Counted from the first letter of the stretch, positions 1-8,583 are shown. The stretch: 41,952 bases of DNA from Spirochaetia bacterium (GCA_900769325.1 CAAGGF010000017.1:1-41952); one strand, 5' to 3'. Numbers and translations: made by a program. Notes: generated by a model not told the origin, from the sequence alone.

Positions 1-121
1 TCAATTCTTTTCTGTAACGGCAGATTGTCTTCTCGCTCCTCTTGAGTTTTGCAGCAGCCCATGCAATGGATTTTTCTCTATTAACAACCATCTTCATAAC
101 TTCCAGTTTCTTTTCGTCCAA
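1..121 (-). CDS. Transposase N-terminus (partial, runs off window)
   Basis: Forty codons are visible from a TTG start at 121, preceded by AAAGAGGTG with six bases of spacing; the gene runs off the left edge. The peptide begins LDEKKLEVMKMVV and contains AWAAAKLKRSEKTICRYRKEL, a helix-turn-helix of the kind found at the N-terminus of ISNCY-type and related transposases. It would bind the ends of its own element, and two 21-bp repeats just upstream look like such end sites. The catalytic domain is outside the window, so the IS family is an inference from the helix-turn-helix and the context only. Confidence 0.6.
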   Translation of the reverse strand, partial: MDEKKLEVMKMVVNREKSIAWAAAKLKRSEKTICRYRKEL

Positions 122-144
122 ATAATTCACCTCTTTATTATAAG

Positions 145-190
145 GGACAAAATCCCTTACGAATTCTTTGGACAAAATCGCTTACGAATT
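145..190. repeat. Two 21-bp direct repeats at the IS end
   Basis: Positions 145-165 and 170-190 are the same 21-mer (GGACAAAATC, C or G, CTTACGAATT) with one mismatch and a 25-bp period. The first copy is also part of a perfect palindrome, TAAGGGA-caaaa-TCCCTTA, at 141-159. They lie between the transposase start and the truncated lipoprotein gene, as expected for subterminal transposase-binding sites. The exact IS tip and any target duplication cannot be fixed with one end visible. Confidence 0.55.
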
Positions 191-445
191 AGTTATAACG
201 CAGCCGTCATACGAGGAAGCCTTGACATTTTTGAGTTCAGCATTATAATTTTCATCGGAATTATAATTGTCATCGGAATCCGCTGTACCCCCCCCCGTAT
301 TTGTACCACTGTCCCCCGTATTTGTACCACTGTCCCCCGTATTTGTAACGCCGTCTGCACATGAAAAAAGGCAGAAAAACGAAACTAACAGAACAAGAAC
401 AAATCCTGCTTCTTTCCTGAAAAGATTTTTAAAAAAATTCTTCAT
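182..445 (-). pseudogene. Lipoprotein gene truncated by IS end
   Basis: The start at 445 has GGAGG upstream. An 87-aa product begins MKNFFKNLFRKEAGF and has a hydrophobic core ending in the lipobox LFSC (Cys about residue 29), so it is exported and lipid-anchored. After the Cys come three TNTGDSG-like heptads (21-bp repeat units at 297-317 and 318-338), then an Asn/Asp/Tyr-rich stretch. The last residues (NS) and the TAA stop at 182-184 lie inside the IS end repeat, so the natural C-terminus was probably cut off by insertion. A run of nine C on the plus strand (288-296, G9 in the coding strand) lies in the repeat region and could slip. Function of the intact protein is unknown. Confidence 0.6.
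297..338. repeat. 21-bp coding tandem repeat (two perfect units plus a partial third)
   Basis: The unit GTATTTGTACCACTGTCCCCC occurs perfectly at 297-317 and 318-338 and begins a third time at 339. It encodes the heptad TNTGDSG on the minus strand. The length is a multiple of three, so copy-number change would keep the reading frame, unlike the adjacent C9 tract at 288-296. Confidence 0.85.
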
Positions 446-472
446 AAAACCTCCAATTTAAAAAAAATCTTC

Positions 473-501
473 AATTCTGACTTTAATTATCAATCAGAAT
501 T
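473..501 (-). terminator. Weak hairpin, possible terminator of the AEC gene
   Basis: AATTCTGA (473-480) and TCAGAATT (494-501) form a perfect 8-bp stem with a 13-base loop. On the minus strand a run of eight T follows five bases after the stem. It lies between the end of the transporter gene and the start of the lipoprotein gene. The stem is AT-rich, so efficiency is doubtful. Confidence 0.4.
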
Positions 502-544
502 CTAAAATTTTTCTAAAACAAGAGTTTTGTTTTCAAAAAATGAA

Positions 545-1603
545 TTAAAAAATTCCGATGTGCCTGAAAAATGCCACGAACAGAAACAGCGTTATGCTTG
601 AAAAAACTGTAGTCCACACGAGAATCTGTCCTGCAAGTTCGCTGTCGCCGTTCATCTGGTCTGCCATAGAAATGCTTGCGACTGCTTCTGAAGTTGCAAA
701 AAGTCCGAACAGCGATGCGTATTCAGCAGATGAAAACGAAGGAAAACCAAAAACCGGCGGAAGAAAAATGCAAATCAACATTCCGACTGAAGGCGCTAAA
801 ATCAATCGGGCAAAAACGCTCACGGAAATCTGCGGCAAAAGTCTTTTTACTGAAGAAAATTTAAACTGTCCGCCAAGAATTATAAGCGAAAACCACGGAG
901 CAATGCTTCCAAGTGCTTCAAAAGCTTTAAAAATAAATCTTAAATTTCCAGTTGAAAACCGCCAGCCACCGAAAAAAGGACGCACGACAACGCACAAAAG
1001 TCCGAGTGCAACACCCTGAATAAGCGGATTTTTTACGATTTCTTTTAAAATATGAATGAAAAGGTTTGTTTTCTTTTTACCGTCGTCCGTCTGGTTAAAC
1101 GCAGAAAGCGAAATTACAGCAAGAATGTTGAAAGCCGGAACTGAAAACGCTGAAATAAGAGAAGCAAGCAAAAGTCCTTCTTCGCCGACAATGTTAAACG
1201 CAAGCGGAATTCCAATTGTTGCATAATTTGAACGGTAAAACGCCTGATGAATTACGCCTTTTTGCCGCGGGTCTTTTTCAAAAAAAATAATCCAGAAAAG
1301 TCCGATAAAAAAAAGAACTAAAACTGACAGTACGGCAAACAGAACTACATTCCACCTGATTTCTTCAAGGCTTTCAATTTTATAAATGTTTACGAACATC
1401 ATCGCAAAAAATCCAAAGCGAAAACAGAATTTATTCCCGGATTTTACAAAAGCATCGTCAATAATATTAAGTTTTCGTGCAATAAAACCAAAGGATGCAA
1501 CAAGAATTATAGGAAAAACAGCATTTATCGAAAAAAGCAAATCAGAAAGCATTAAAAAAGGTATACAGTTTTTCATTAAAAAAGTCATCACATTTTTTTC
1601 CAT
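545..1603 (-). CDS. AEC-family (auxin efflux carrier type) transporter
   Basis: A 352-aa inner-membrane protein with about ten hydrophobic segments. The N-terminal part SINAVFPIILVASFGFIARK, the FRSNYATIGIPLAFNI region (about residues 128-143) and a C-terminal half repeating the fold are typical of the AEC (PF03547) superfamily of organic anion or amino-acid permeases. Substrate cannot be told from sequence. The annotated ATG at 1603 follows CAGG with no spacing, so it is not secure; an internal ATG at 1552 begins right before the first membrane helix and is a realistic alternative. It stands alone, divergent from the secreted protein at 1675. Confidence 0.8.
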   Translation of the reverse strand: MEKNVMTFLMKNCIPFLMLSDLLFSINAVFPIILVASFGFIARKLNIIDDAFVKSGNKFCFRFGFFAMMFVNIYKIESLEEIRWNVVLFAVLSVLVLFFIGLFWIIFFEKDPRQKGVIHQAFYRSNYATIGIPLAFNIVGEEGLLLASLISAFSVPAFNILAVISLSAFNQTDDGKKKTNLFIHILKEIVKNPLIQGVALGLLCVVVRPFFGGWRFSTGNLRFIFKAFEALGSIAPWFSLIILGGQFKFSSVKRLLPQISVSVFARLILAPSVGMLICIFLPPVFGFPSFSSAEYASLFGLFATSEAVASISMADQMNGDSELAGQILVWTTVFSSITLFLFVAFFRHIGIF

Positions 1604-1674
1604 CCTGATTCTAAAATTTTTAAAAATTTTATCCGGCTCTGTAAAAATTCTTTTTTATGATATAAAATTGTTCT

Positions 1675-2199
1675 ATGAAAAAAATCTTTCTTCTTTTTTT
1701 TACGATTTTTTTTAGTGTTTCCGCTTTTTCAGAAAAAAGCACTCTCAAATTCAATCCGTGGGAACTTATAATTTACCGCCCGGAAAATTCAGAAGATTTA
1801 AATCAAATCAGATGTTTTTTAAAAATTCAGGATGAAAACGGAAACGACATCACAAAAAGCGAAAAAGTCAAAATCAGTTATGAATGGGTTTCAATTCCAG
1901 ACAAAGCAAATTATTTTAAAAACAAAGTTTATCTTTCAGGCGGAATGGCAATTCATTTAAATTTAAGGCCTGGAAAATACAAATTCAGCGTTTACACTCC
2001 AAAAGAAGAGCAGTATTATTCTTCAATTCCGAACAAAAATCAGTGGGAATCAAATGTTTTTTCCTACGACACCGAAAATCCGCTCAAAGTCATTTTTGTC
2101 TACCCCGAAGCAAACGAAAACGGATTTTATACAGGAGCATGGAAAATCGATTACAAAGCCCCGAAATTCTGGAAATTTACAAAGCCTTCCATCCGCTAA
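1675..2199 (+). CDS. Secreted protein of unknown function
   Basis: A 174-aa protein beginning MKKIFLLFFTIFFSVSAFSEK, a clean Sec signal peptide with an Ala-x-Ala-like cleavage site near SAFS; no lipobox Cys. The mature part is polar, with alternating hydrophobic residues and many aromatics (for example KYKFSVYTP and NGFYTGAWKIDYK), suggesting a small beta-rich periplasmic domain. I recognise no family. There is no Shine-Dalgarno sequence; a -10-like TAAAAT at 1663-1668 lies six bases before the ATG (TATAAA at 1661 overlaps it), so it may be leaderless. It is followed 77 bases later by gatC, which has its own promoter. Confidence 0.6.
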   Translation: MKKIFLLFFTIFFSVSAFSEKSTLKFNPWELIIYRPENSEDLNQIRCFLKIQDENGNDITKSEKVKISYEWVSIPDKANYFKNKVYLSGGMAIHLNLRPGKYKFSVYTPKEEQYYSSIPNKNQWESNVFSYDTENPLKVIFVYPEANENGFYTGAWKIDYKAPKFWKFTKPSIR

Positions 2200-2241
2200 A
2201 AAAAATCATGCTAAACTCTTTTTCACAGAAATTTTTAGTAA

Positions 2242-2270
2242 TTGTACAAAACTTCAAATTCTTTTATAAT
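2242..2270 (+). promoter_or_regulatory. gatC promoter giving a leaderless mRNA
   Basis: TTGTAC at 2242-2247, a 17-base spacer, and TATAAT at 2265-2270. The six bases TTTGCT then lead directly to ATG at 2277, so the expected +1 is the A of the start codon. No Shine-Dalgarno sequence is present. Confidence 0.75.
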
Positions 2271-2276
2271 TTTGCT

Positions 2277-2579
2277 ATGAGTACTCACAAAAAAATTGAC
2301 GAAGAAGTTTTAAACAATCTTCTATACCTTTCAAGACTTTCACCGGAAAGCACAAATATCGAAACATTAAAAAAACAGGTTGACGAAATCATCGGTTATT
2401 TCGACATTCTTTCAAAATACGACGACAGCGAAAATCCTTACGACGCATATCCGTCTACTCAGGCAGAAAAACTTCGAGAAGATTCATGTGTTGAAGGGCT
2501 TAATATCCCGGATGTAAAAAACATTTCCAAAAATTTTATGGACGGCTACTTTCAGGTTCCAAAAGTTCTTGAATCCTAA
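2277..2579 (+). CDS. gatC: Asp-tRNA(Asn)/Glu-tRNA(Gln) amidotransferase subunit C
   Basis: A 100-aa protein, the usual size for GatC. The N-terminal helical part (NNLLYLSRLSPES) and a central helix (LKKQVDEIIGYFDILSKYD) followed by an extended C-terminal tail match the subunit that clamps GatA to GatB. The upstream open frame continues back to 2043, but the ATG at 2277 gives the family length and is preceded by a good promoter at leaderless distance. It is first of three genes, gatC-gatA-gatB, which convert mischarged Glu-tRNA(Gln) and/or Asp-tRNA(Asn) to the cognate aminoacyl-tRNA. Confidence 0.85.
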   Translation: MSTHKKIDEEVLNNLLYLSRLSPESTNIETLKKQVDEIIGYFDILSKYDDSENPYDAYPSTQAEKLREDSCVEGLNIPDVKNISKNFMDGYFQVPKVLES

Positions 2580-2623
2580 AATCTTGCCGTTTTTATTTAA
2601 ATTTGACTTTTACAGGAAAAATT

Positions 2624-4132
2624 ATGACATACACAATCGACGAAACAATCAGTGCTTTAAAATCAGGCGAAATCACAAGCGTTTCTTTAGTAAAATCTTC
2701 AATAGAAACTTTTGAAAAAGACAAGGAATCTAAAACTCCGCTCAACGCTTTCCTTGAAATCTATCCTGATGCACTTGCAAAAGCAGAAGAAGCAGACAAA
2801 TTGATTTTACAGGCAAAAAAAGACGGCACTCTCGACAAACTTTTTTCAGAAAAACCGCTTTTAGGCCTTCCGTTTGCAAATAAAGACAATATTTCTTCAA
2901 AAGGGCACAAATTAACATGTGGCTCAAAAATTCTTGAAGGCTACACCGCACCTTACAACGCAACTGTCATAAATCGTCTTGAAAATGCCGGAGCAATCGT
3001 TCTTGGCCGCTGTAATCAAGATGAATTTGCGATGGGCTCATCAACTGAATATTCTTCTTACGGTGCTACAAGAAATCCAATCAACCGTGAATATGTTTCA
3101 GGCGGCTCTTCAGGCGGTTCTGCGGCTGCTGTAAGTTCAAATCAGGCTCTCTTCGGAATCGGAACAGAAACTGGTGGCTCAGTTCGTCTTCCTGCAAGTT
3201 ACTGCGGAATTTACGGCTTAAAACCAACTTACGGAGTTCTTTCACGCTGGGGAGTTGTCGCTTACGGTTCTTCTCTCGATCAAGTAGGAATTTTAGGCAG
3301 AACTCCAAAAGATATCGCACTTCCGCTTTTCTGCATGTCTGGAGAAGATTTTTACGACGACACTTCATGCGACCTTCCAAACAAAGAAGAACTTAAAAAT
3401 CTAAAACCTTACGATAAACTTTCTTCATTAAAAATTGCGATTCCAAAACAATTTCTGCAAACAAAAGGCCTTGATTCTGATGTAAAAAGGATTTTCGACG
3501 AAACAATTTCATGGTTTAAATCAAAAGGTGCACAAATCGACGAAGTAAATCTCCCGGTTCTCGACGCATCAATCGCTTCTTATTATGTAATCGCACTTTC
3601 AGAAGCCGCTTCAAATTTAAGCCGCTTCGACGGAATCAGATACGGAAACAGAATCGATAACGGCACAGGCTACGACGATCTTTTTGTAGATACGCGTTCA
3701 TCAGGTTTCGGTCCTGAAGTAAAAAGACGAATCGTAATCGGAAATTATGTTCTTTCTGAACAGTTTTCTGGAGACACTTATAAAAAAGGCATGACAGTCC
3801 GTGCAAGAATCCAAAAAGAAATCGCATCTCTTTTTGAAAACTACGACATGATTTTAGTTCCAACCTGCCCGACTCCTGCTTTCAAACTCGGTCAAAAAGT
3901 TGACGACCCGCTTGAAATGTATTTAAGCGATATGTACACAGTTTTTGTAAACCTTGCAAGAATTCCTTCTATAAACATTCCGGCCGGAAAAGCAGTTTCC
4001 ACAGACAATATGCCAATCGGAATGCAGTTTGCAGGTCCTATGTTCAGCGAGGCAAAACTCCTTCAAATTGCGCAGGCGTGGGAAGATGACCATCCGGGCT
4101 GCGGAATACCGTTAAAACAAAACGAGGCGTAA
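2624..4132 (+). CDS. gatA: Glutamyl-tRNA(Gln) amidotransferase subunit A
   Basis: A 502-aa amidase-signature protein that hydrolyses glutamine to supply ammonia to GatB. The Ser-cisSer-Lys triad is visible: Lys87 in PFANKDN, Ser162 in SGGSSGGS, and nucleophile Ser186 in ETGGSVRLP. The ATG at 2624 is chosen over an in-frame TTG at 2603 because AGGA lies seven bases upstream and the protein then begins MTYTIDETI like other GatA proteins. It follows gatC by 44 bases and precedes gatB by 37. Confidence 0.95.
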   Translation: MTYTIDETISALKSGEITSVSLVKSSIETFEKDKESKTPLNAFLEIYPDALAKAEEADKLILQAKKDGTLDKLFSEKPLLGLPFANKDNISSKGHKLTCGSKILEGYTAPYNATVINRLENAGAIVLGRCNQDEFAMGSSTEYSSYGATRNPINREYVSGGSSGGSAAAVSSNQALFGIGTETGGSVRLPASYCGIYGLKPTYGVLSRWGVVAYGSSLDQVGILGRTPKDIALPLFCMSGEDFYDDTSCDLPNKEELKNLKPYDKLSSLKIAIPKQFLQTKGLDSDVKRIFDETISWFKSKGAQIDEVNLPVLDASIASYYVIALSEAASNLSRFDGIRYGNRIDNGTGYDDLFVDTRSSGFGPEVKRRIVIGNYVLSEQFSGDTYKKGMTVRARIQKEIASLFENYDMILVPTCPTPAFKLGQKVDDPLEMYLSDMYTVFVNLARIPSINIPAGKAVSTDNMPIGMQFAGPMFSEAKLLQIAQAWEDDHPGCGIPLKQNEA

Positions 4133-4169
4133 CGCTTCAAAAGATTAGATAAAATTACAGAGGCTAAAT

Positions 4170-5702
4170 ATGATAGATAAATACGAAATCGTAATCGGAT
4201 GCGAAATCCATACACAGCTTTTAACTAAAACAAAAGCGTTCTGTGCCTGTGAAAACCGCTACGGAGGAATGCCAGACACCCGCGTTTGTCCAGTTTGCCT
4301 TGGACTTCCAGGAGCTATGCCACGCGTTTCAAAAGGTTATGTAGAACTTGGAGCAGTTGCAGGTCTTGCCTTAAATTGCGACATTGCTTCATACACAAAA
4401 TTCGACAGAAAGCATTATTTCTATCCTGACCTTGCAAAAGGCTATCAGATTACGCAATACGATCTTCCGCTTTGCACAGACGGTTTTGTAGATTTGCCGC
4501 TCGTTCACTATCCAAAAGAAGAACAGCCGGGCGGAAAAAATTGCCGCTCAGAAAATTTTGCAGGCGAAAACTGTATCATCGATAACAAATACCGACGGGT
4601 TAGAATCGAACGCATTCACCTTGAAGAAGATGTAGGAAAATCGCTCCACCTCGAAGGAAAACATTCTTACATCGATTACAACCGCTCTGGAACTCCTTTA
4701 ATCGAAATCGTAACAAAACCGGATATGACAAGCCCGGAAGAAGCAGCACTTTTCATGCAAACAGTTCAGGAAATTCTTCGTTATGTAAAAGTAACAAAAG
4801 GAAATCTCGAAGAAGGAAACATGAGATGCGATGCAAATATCAACTTAAATGTCTGGGAAGACGGAAAACTCTATCACACTCCAATTTCCGAAATCAAAAA
4901 CTTAAACTCTTTTAAAGCGATAAAAGATGCCTGCACATACGAAGCAAAACGCCAATTAAAAGAATTCCAGGAAGACCGACAAGAATTCAATCCCGGTTTC
5001 AAAGTTACAATGGGATGGAACGAATCTGAAGGTCAAACCGTAATTCAGCGAACAAAAAATTCTTTCGTAGATTACAGATTCGTTGTTGAACCAGACATTA
5101 AGCCGTTTACAGTCAGCACAGAACTCGTTGAAAAAGCCGCAGAAAAAGTCGGTGAACTCCCGGAACAAAAACGCGTACGATTCCAGGAGGAATTCAATCT
5201 CACTCAGTTCGACTCAGAAGTTTTAACGGGAACTCGTGAACTTTCCCTTTGGTACGAACAGGCTGCAGAAAAATCTAAAAGCCCAAAAAGAGTTGCAAAT
5301 CTCATAATTGCAGAACTTCTTGCCGTCCTAAACGAAAAAAAGCAGACTATAGACGACATTTCAATCACACCAGAACACATTGCAGAACTTGCCGATGCCC
5401 TTGAAGAAAAAAGAATAACTTCAAAGCAGGGAAAAGAAGTTTTTGCACAAATGCTTGAAACAAACGACCTTCCGTCTACAATCATAAAAGAAAAAGGATT
5501 TGAAGTCGTAAGCGATTCTGGAGCAATCGAAAAAATTGTCGATGAAGTAATCCAGAACAATCCGAAAGCCATCGAAGATTTCAAAAAAGGAAAAACAAAT
5601 GTAGTCGGCTGGCTTATGGGACAAGTTATGAAAGCCTCCCAAGGAAAAGCAAATCCGAGTGAAGCGACAAAACTTATAAACCTAAAGCTTTCAAACCTTT
5701 AA
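4170..5702 (+). CDS. gatB: Asp/Glu-tRNA amidotransferase subunit B
   Basis: A 510-aa protein that phosphorylates the mischarged aminoacyl-tRNA and transfers ammonia to it. The N-terminus YEIVIGCEIHTQLLTKTKAFC, the HYFYPDLAKGYQITQYDLPL block and the IHLEEDVGKSLH block are GatB hallmarks. The C-terminal part, ending near GWLMGQVMKASQGKANP, is the YqeY-like helical tRNA-binding tail. CxC and CPVC cysteines near residues 26-42 (CACENRYGG, VCPVCLG) can form the zinc site seen in the family. AGAGG lies seven bases upstream of ATG. It is last in the operon and is followed at once by a strong terminator. Confidence 0.95.
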   Translation: MIDKYEIVIGCEIHTQLLTKTKAFCACENRYGGMPDTRVCPVCLGLPGAMPRVSKGYVELGAVAGLALNCDIASYTKFDRKHYFYPDLAKGYQITQYDLPLCTDGFVDLPLVHYPKEEQPGGKNCRSENFAGENCIIDNKYRRVRIERIHLEEDVGKSLHLEGKHSYIDYNRSGTPLIEIVTKPDMTSPEEAALFMQTVQEILRYVKVTKGNLEEGNMRCDANINLNVWEDGKLYHTPISEIKNLNSFKAIKDACTYEAKRQLKEFQEDRQEFNPGFKVTMGWNESEGQTVIQRTKNSFVDYRFVVEPDIKPFTVSTELVEKAAEKVGELPEQKRVRFQEEFNLTQFDSEVLTGTRELSLWYEQAAEKSKSPKRVANLIIAELLAVLNEKKQTIDDISITPEHIAELADALEEKRITSKQGKEVFAQMLETNDLPSTIIKEKGFEVVSDSGAIEKIVDEVIQNNPKAIEDFKKGKTNVVGWLMGQVMKASQGKANPSEATKLINLKLSNL

Positions 5703-5704
5703 AA

Positions 5705-5762
5705 ACAAAAAAGGACTTTTTAAGAGTGCACAAAAAACACATTCTTTAAAGTCCTTTTTTTT
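5705..5762. terminator. Strong bidirectional intrinsic terminator
   Basis: AAGGACTTT (5711-5719) pairs with AAAGTCCTT (5748-5756); pairing continues inward through TTAAGA/TCTTTAA-like bases. An A-rich run lies on the left and eight T on the right, so the hairpin works in both directions. It sits between the ends of gatB (plus) and the ABC ATPase gene (minus). Confidence 0.9.
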
Positions 5763-5793
5763 GAAAAATTAAATTTCTATAAGAATTAAAAAT

Positions 5794-6576
5794 CTAACTT
5801 AAAAGTTTATCGCTTACGACGCCGCTTATACTGAATTTTTCAAGCAAATCTTCCACCGTAAGATTCTTTTTTTCTTCTCCACGCACATCAAAAACGATTT
5901 TTCCGTCCATCATCATAATAAGGCGGTTTCCATAGCGGATTGCATCTTTCATATTATGCGTTACCATAAAAGTTGTAAGGTGATCGCGCTTTACAAATTC
6001 TTCTGTAAGTTCAAGAACTTTTGCAGCAGTTTTAGGATCCAAAGCCGCCGTGTGCTCGTCAAGAAGGAGAAGTTTTGGTTTTTGAAGACAAGACATCAAA
6101 AGTGTAAGAGCCTGCCTTTGCCCGCCTGACAGAAGTCCGACTTTTGCCGTCATTCTGTTTTCAAGCCCCAAATCAAGGAGTTTCAGCTGATTTTTATAAA
6201 TTTCTTTTTCAGAAGATTTTATGTGCCACTTTAATCCCCTTCTTTTTCCCCGCCTGTACGCCATTGCAAGATTTTCTTCGATTCCCATATTTGCGGCAGT
6301 TCCCATCATCGGGTCCTGAAAAACGCGTCCAAGAAATTGTGCACGATAATATTCAGGTTTGTGCGTAAGATTCATTCCGTCTAATTCAATTGAACCTGTG
6401 TCTGTGTAGTGAACGCCGGCAATTAAATTTAAAAGAGTAGATTTTCCGGCACCGTTTCCACCGATAACAGTTACAAAATCTCCGTCTTCAAGCGTTAAAT
6501 CGATTCCCCGAAGCGCTTTTTTTTCTGTAATCGTTCCGGGATTAAAAGTTTTTGTGATATTTGTAAGTTTCAGCAT
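5794..6576 (-). CDS. ABC transporter ATPase (TrpXYZ-type importer)
   Basis: A 260-aa ATPase with Walker A GGNGAGKST (about residues 38-46), Q-loop GRVFQDP, signature LSGGQRQ and Walker B LLLLDEHTAALDP, ending with the H-loop MVTHN. It energises uptake by the permease and lipoprotein encoded just upstream. Its ATG follows the permease stop by two bases, with AAGG six bases before it, so the genes are translationally coupled. The resemblance is to the ATPases paired with PF04392 binding proteins (the streptococcal TrpXYZ type), which take up aromatic amino acids; the substrate here is an inference. Confidence 0.85.
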   Translation of the reverse strand: MLKLTNITKTFNPGTITEKKALRGIDLTLEDGDFVTVIGGNGAGKSTLLNLIAGVHYTDTGSIELDGMNLTHKPEYYRAQFLGRVFQDPMMGTAANMGIEENLAMAYRRGKRRGLKWHIKSSEKEIYKNQLKLLDLGLENRMTAKVGLLSGGQRQALTLLMSCLQKPKLLLLDEHTAALDPKTAAKVLELTEEFVKRDHLTTFMVTHNMKDAIRYGNRLIMMMDGKIVFDVRGEEKKNLTVEDLLEKFSISGVVSDKLLS

Positions 6577-6578
6577 AA

Positions 6579-7556
6579 CTAACCTTCTATTCCGTGTTTA
6601 AATTTATCATCAGAACGACGCGTATTTTTTTCGTTGTAAGGACCTTTGTACGCTTTTCTGCGTTTGTCGATTCCCTGCTTGAATACAGGAACAGAAAGCG
6701 AAACGGCAACTATCAGTGCGGTAAAAAGTTTTAAATCGGAAGATTTTAAACCCAACTGAAGAACGACAGCGATTACAATTCTGTAAATAACTGAACCTAA
6801 AACGACAGAAACAAGCGTGTACCAGAATCCGAAATGCGACCCGAAAATTACTTCACCGATAATAATTGAAGCAAGACCGATTACAATCGCACCGGTTCCC
6901 ATCTGAACATCGGCAAACCCCTGACTTTGAGCAACTAATGCCCCGGACATCGCAACCATTCCGTTTGAAATCATAAGCCCGATAATTTTCGTTGTATCAG
7001 TGTTTACGCCCATCGCACGAACCATATTTTCATTGCTTCCAGTTGCACGAATTGCACTTCCGTATTCTGTTCCCAAAAACCAGTAGAGAATTGCAACGAC
7101 AACCACAATTACGATAATTCCGATTATAAGCGATGAAACCGTAGAAGAAAGATTTTTGTTAAATATTTTTTTAAATAACCAGATTAAATCTTTCATCATA
7201 GTTGAAGAACCTAAAAGCGGCGTATTCGGTCTTCCCATTATCCTTATGTTAACTGAATAAAGGGCAAGCTGGCTTAAAATACTTGCAAGAAGAATATTGA
7301 TTTTTAATTTTGTATTCATAAAGCCGGTGCAAAGTCCGCATACAGTTCCAAGTGCAAACGACACAAAAAGAGAAAAAACCGGATTAAAACCGTTTACGAT
7401 TAAAACCGCAGAAACAGCACCGCCTGCTGCAAAACTTCCGTCGACTGTCATATCCGCAACATTCAAAATTCTGAATGTGAGATAAACACCAAGCGTCATC
7501 AGCCCCCAAAGAATTCCCTGGGCAACTGCTCCTTCAATTGCATTTAAAAAAGCCAT
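6579..7556 (-). CDS. ABC transporter permease (TrpXYZ-type importer)
   Basis: A 325-aa permease of the BPD_transp_2 type with eight to ten hydrophobic segments. Typical blocks are LTFRILNVADMTVDGSF near the N-terminus, LASILSQLALYSVNIRIMG and GNENMVRAMG-like (SNENMVRAMGVNTDTTKIIG) in the second half. An open frame extends back to a TTG at 7601, but GGAG at 7563-7566 stands six bases before the ATG at 7556 (a second ATG at 7559 is three bases away), so 7556 is the preferred start. The C-terminal 35 residues are charged and cytoplasmic. It lies between the binding lipoprotein and the ATPase genes. Confidence 0.85.
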   Translation of the reverse strand: MAFLNAIEGAVAQGILWGLMTLGVYLTFRILNVADMTVDGSFAAGGAVSAVLIVNGFNPVFSLFVSFALGTVCGLCTGFMNTKLKINILLASILSQLALYSVNIRIMGRPNTPLLGSSTMMKDLIWLFKKIFNKNLSSTVSSLIIGIIVIVVVVAILYWFLGTEYGSAIRATGSNENMVRAMGVNTDTTKIIGLMISNGMVAMSGALVAQSQGFADVQMGTGAIVIGLASIIIGEVIFGSHFGFWYTLVSVVLGSVIYRIVIAVVLQLGLKSSDLKLFTALIVAVSLSVPVFKQGIDKRRKAYKGPYNEKNTRRSDDKFKHGIEG

Positions 7557-7641
7557 CATCTGCTCCAAAAAAGTAGTATCTGTAAAGAAGGAATTTATCA
7601 AGCATTTTTAAAGTTTAAAATTCCTTCAAATAAAGTAAAAA

Positions 7642-8583
7642 TTATAAATCTTCTGGAATTGTAATTCCAAGAATATCAGCAGTTTCCTGATTGATTTTTA
7701 AATCGCATTTTTCAAGATATTCGATTGGCATTTCCGAAGGTTTTGCACCGTCTTTTAAAATTCTTACAGCCATTTTTGCAGTCTGTTTTCCAAGTTCATA
7801 GTAATTGATTCCGTAAGTTGCAAGTCCGCCTGCGTTTACCATGCCTTCTTCACCGCAAATTACAGGAATTTTCTTTTCGTTTGCAATTTGGGCAACGAGC
7901 GACATTCCGCTTGCAATCATATTATCTGTAGGAGAATAAATTACATCAACTTTTGAACAAAGATTCTGAACTACCTGATAGATTTCATTTGAATTTGAAA
8001 CAGTTGCTTCGATATATTTAAGTCCAAGTTCGTCACAGGCTTTTTCTGCAAGTGCAATCTGAAAGTAAGAATTTTGTTCGCTTGAACAGAAAAGCATTCC
8101 AACAGTTTTTGCAGTAGGAACGAGTTTTTTAAGAAGCTCCATCTGAATGGCACAAGGCGTTAAATCTGAAGTTCCGCTGACATTTGTTCCAGGTGCTTCA
8201 TTTGAATCTACAAGCATTGCAGAAGCAGGATCTGTAACAGAAGAAACAAGAATAGGAATATCTTTTGTAAGGTTTGCAACAGCCTGAGCTGCCGGAGTTG
8301 CAATTGCAAAAATCAAATCATCGCGGTCATTGATGAGTTTTTCTGCGATTGTAACACAGTTTGCCTGTTCACCCTGTGCATTATGGTAGTCGATTTTAAT
8401 ATTTTCACCGTCAACATAACCGGCTTCTTTTAAACCGTCAACGAATCCCTTGTAATTTGCATCAAGTGCAGAATGTTCTACAAGCTGAATTACACCGATT
8501 TTAATTACATTAGAATTTTTGCATCCAAAGAAAGACATTGCCATCATAGAAAGAGCAATGCAAGATAAAATAGTTTTTTTCAT
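7642..8583 (-). CDS. ABC transporter substrate-binding lipoprotein (PF04392 type)
   Basis: A 313-aa protein. The signal peptide MKKTILSCIALSMMAMSFFGC ends in a lipobox (Cys about residue 21), so it is anchored in the envelope. The mature part IKIGVIQLVEHSALDANYKGF, the IFAIATPAAQAVAN block and PILVSSVTDP are typical of the ABC_sub_bind family that includes TrpX. It would hand an amino-acid-like ligand to the permease. GGAG lies six bases before ATG. First gene of the three-gene operon, 85 bases upstream of the permease start. The aromatic amino-acid substrate is inferred from the family, not visible. Confidence 0.85.
   Translation of the reverse strand: MKKTILSCIALSMMAMSFFGCKNSNVIKIGVIQLVEHSALDANYKGFVDGLKEAGYVDGENIKIDYHNAQGEQANCVTIAEKLINDRDDLIFAIATPAAQAVANLTKDIPILVSSVTDPASAMLVDSNEAPGTNVSGTSDLTPCAIQMELLKKLVPTAKTVGMLFCSSEQNSYFQIALAEKACDELGLKYIEATVSNSNEIYQVVQNLCSKVDVIYSPTDNMIASGMSLVAQIANEKKIPVICGEEGMVNAGGLATYGINYYELGKQTAKMAVRILKDGAKPSEMPIEYLEKCDLKINQETADILGITIPEDL

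Noticed and set aside
297..360. Short regular repeats that might suggest a CRISPR array
   Set aside because: The units are adjacent 21-mers in frame in a lipoprotein gene, with no spacers; they are coding tandem repeats.
558..1019. 153-codon open frame on the plus strand
   Set aside because: It is the antisense of the AEC transporter gene, which has clear membrane segments and family motifs.
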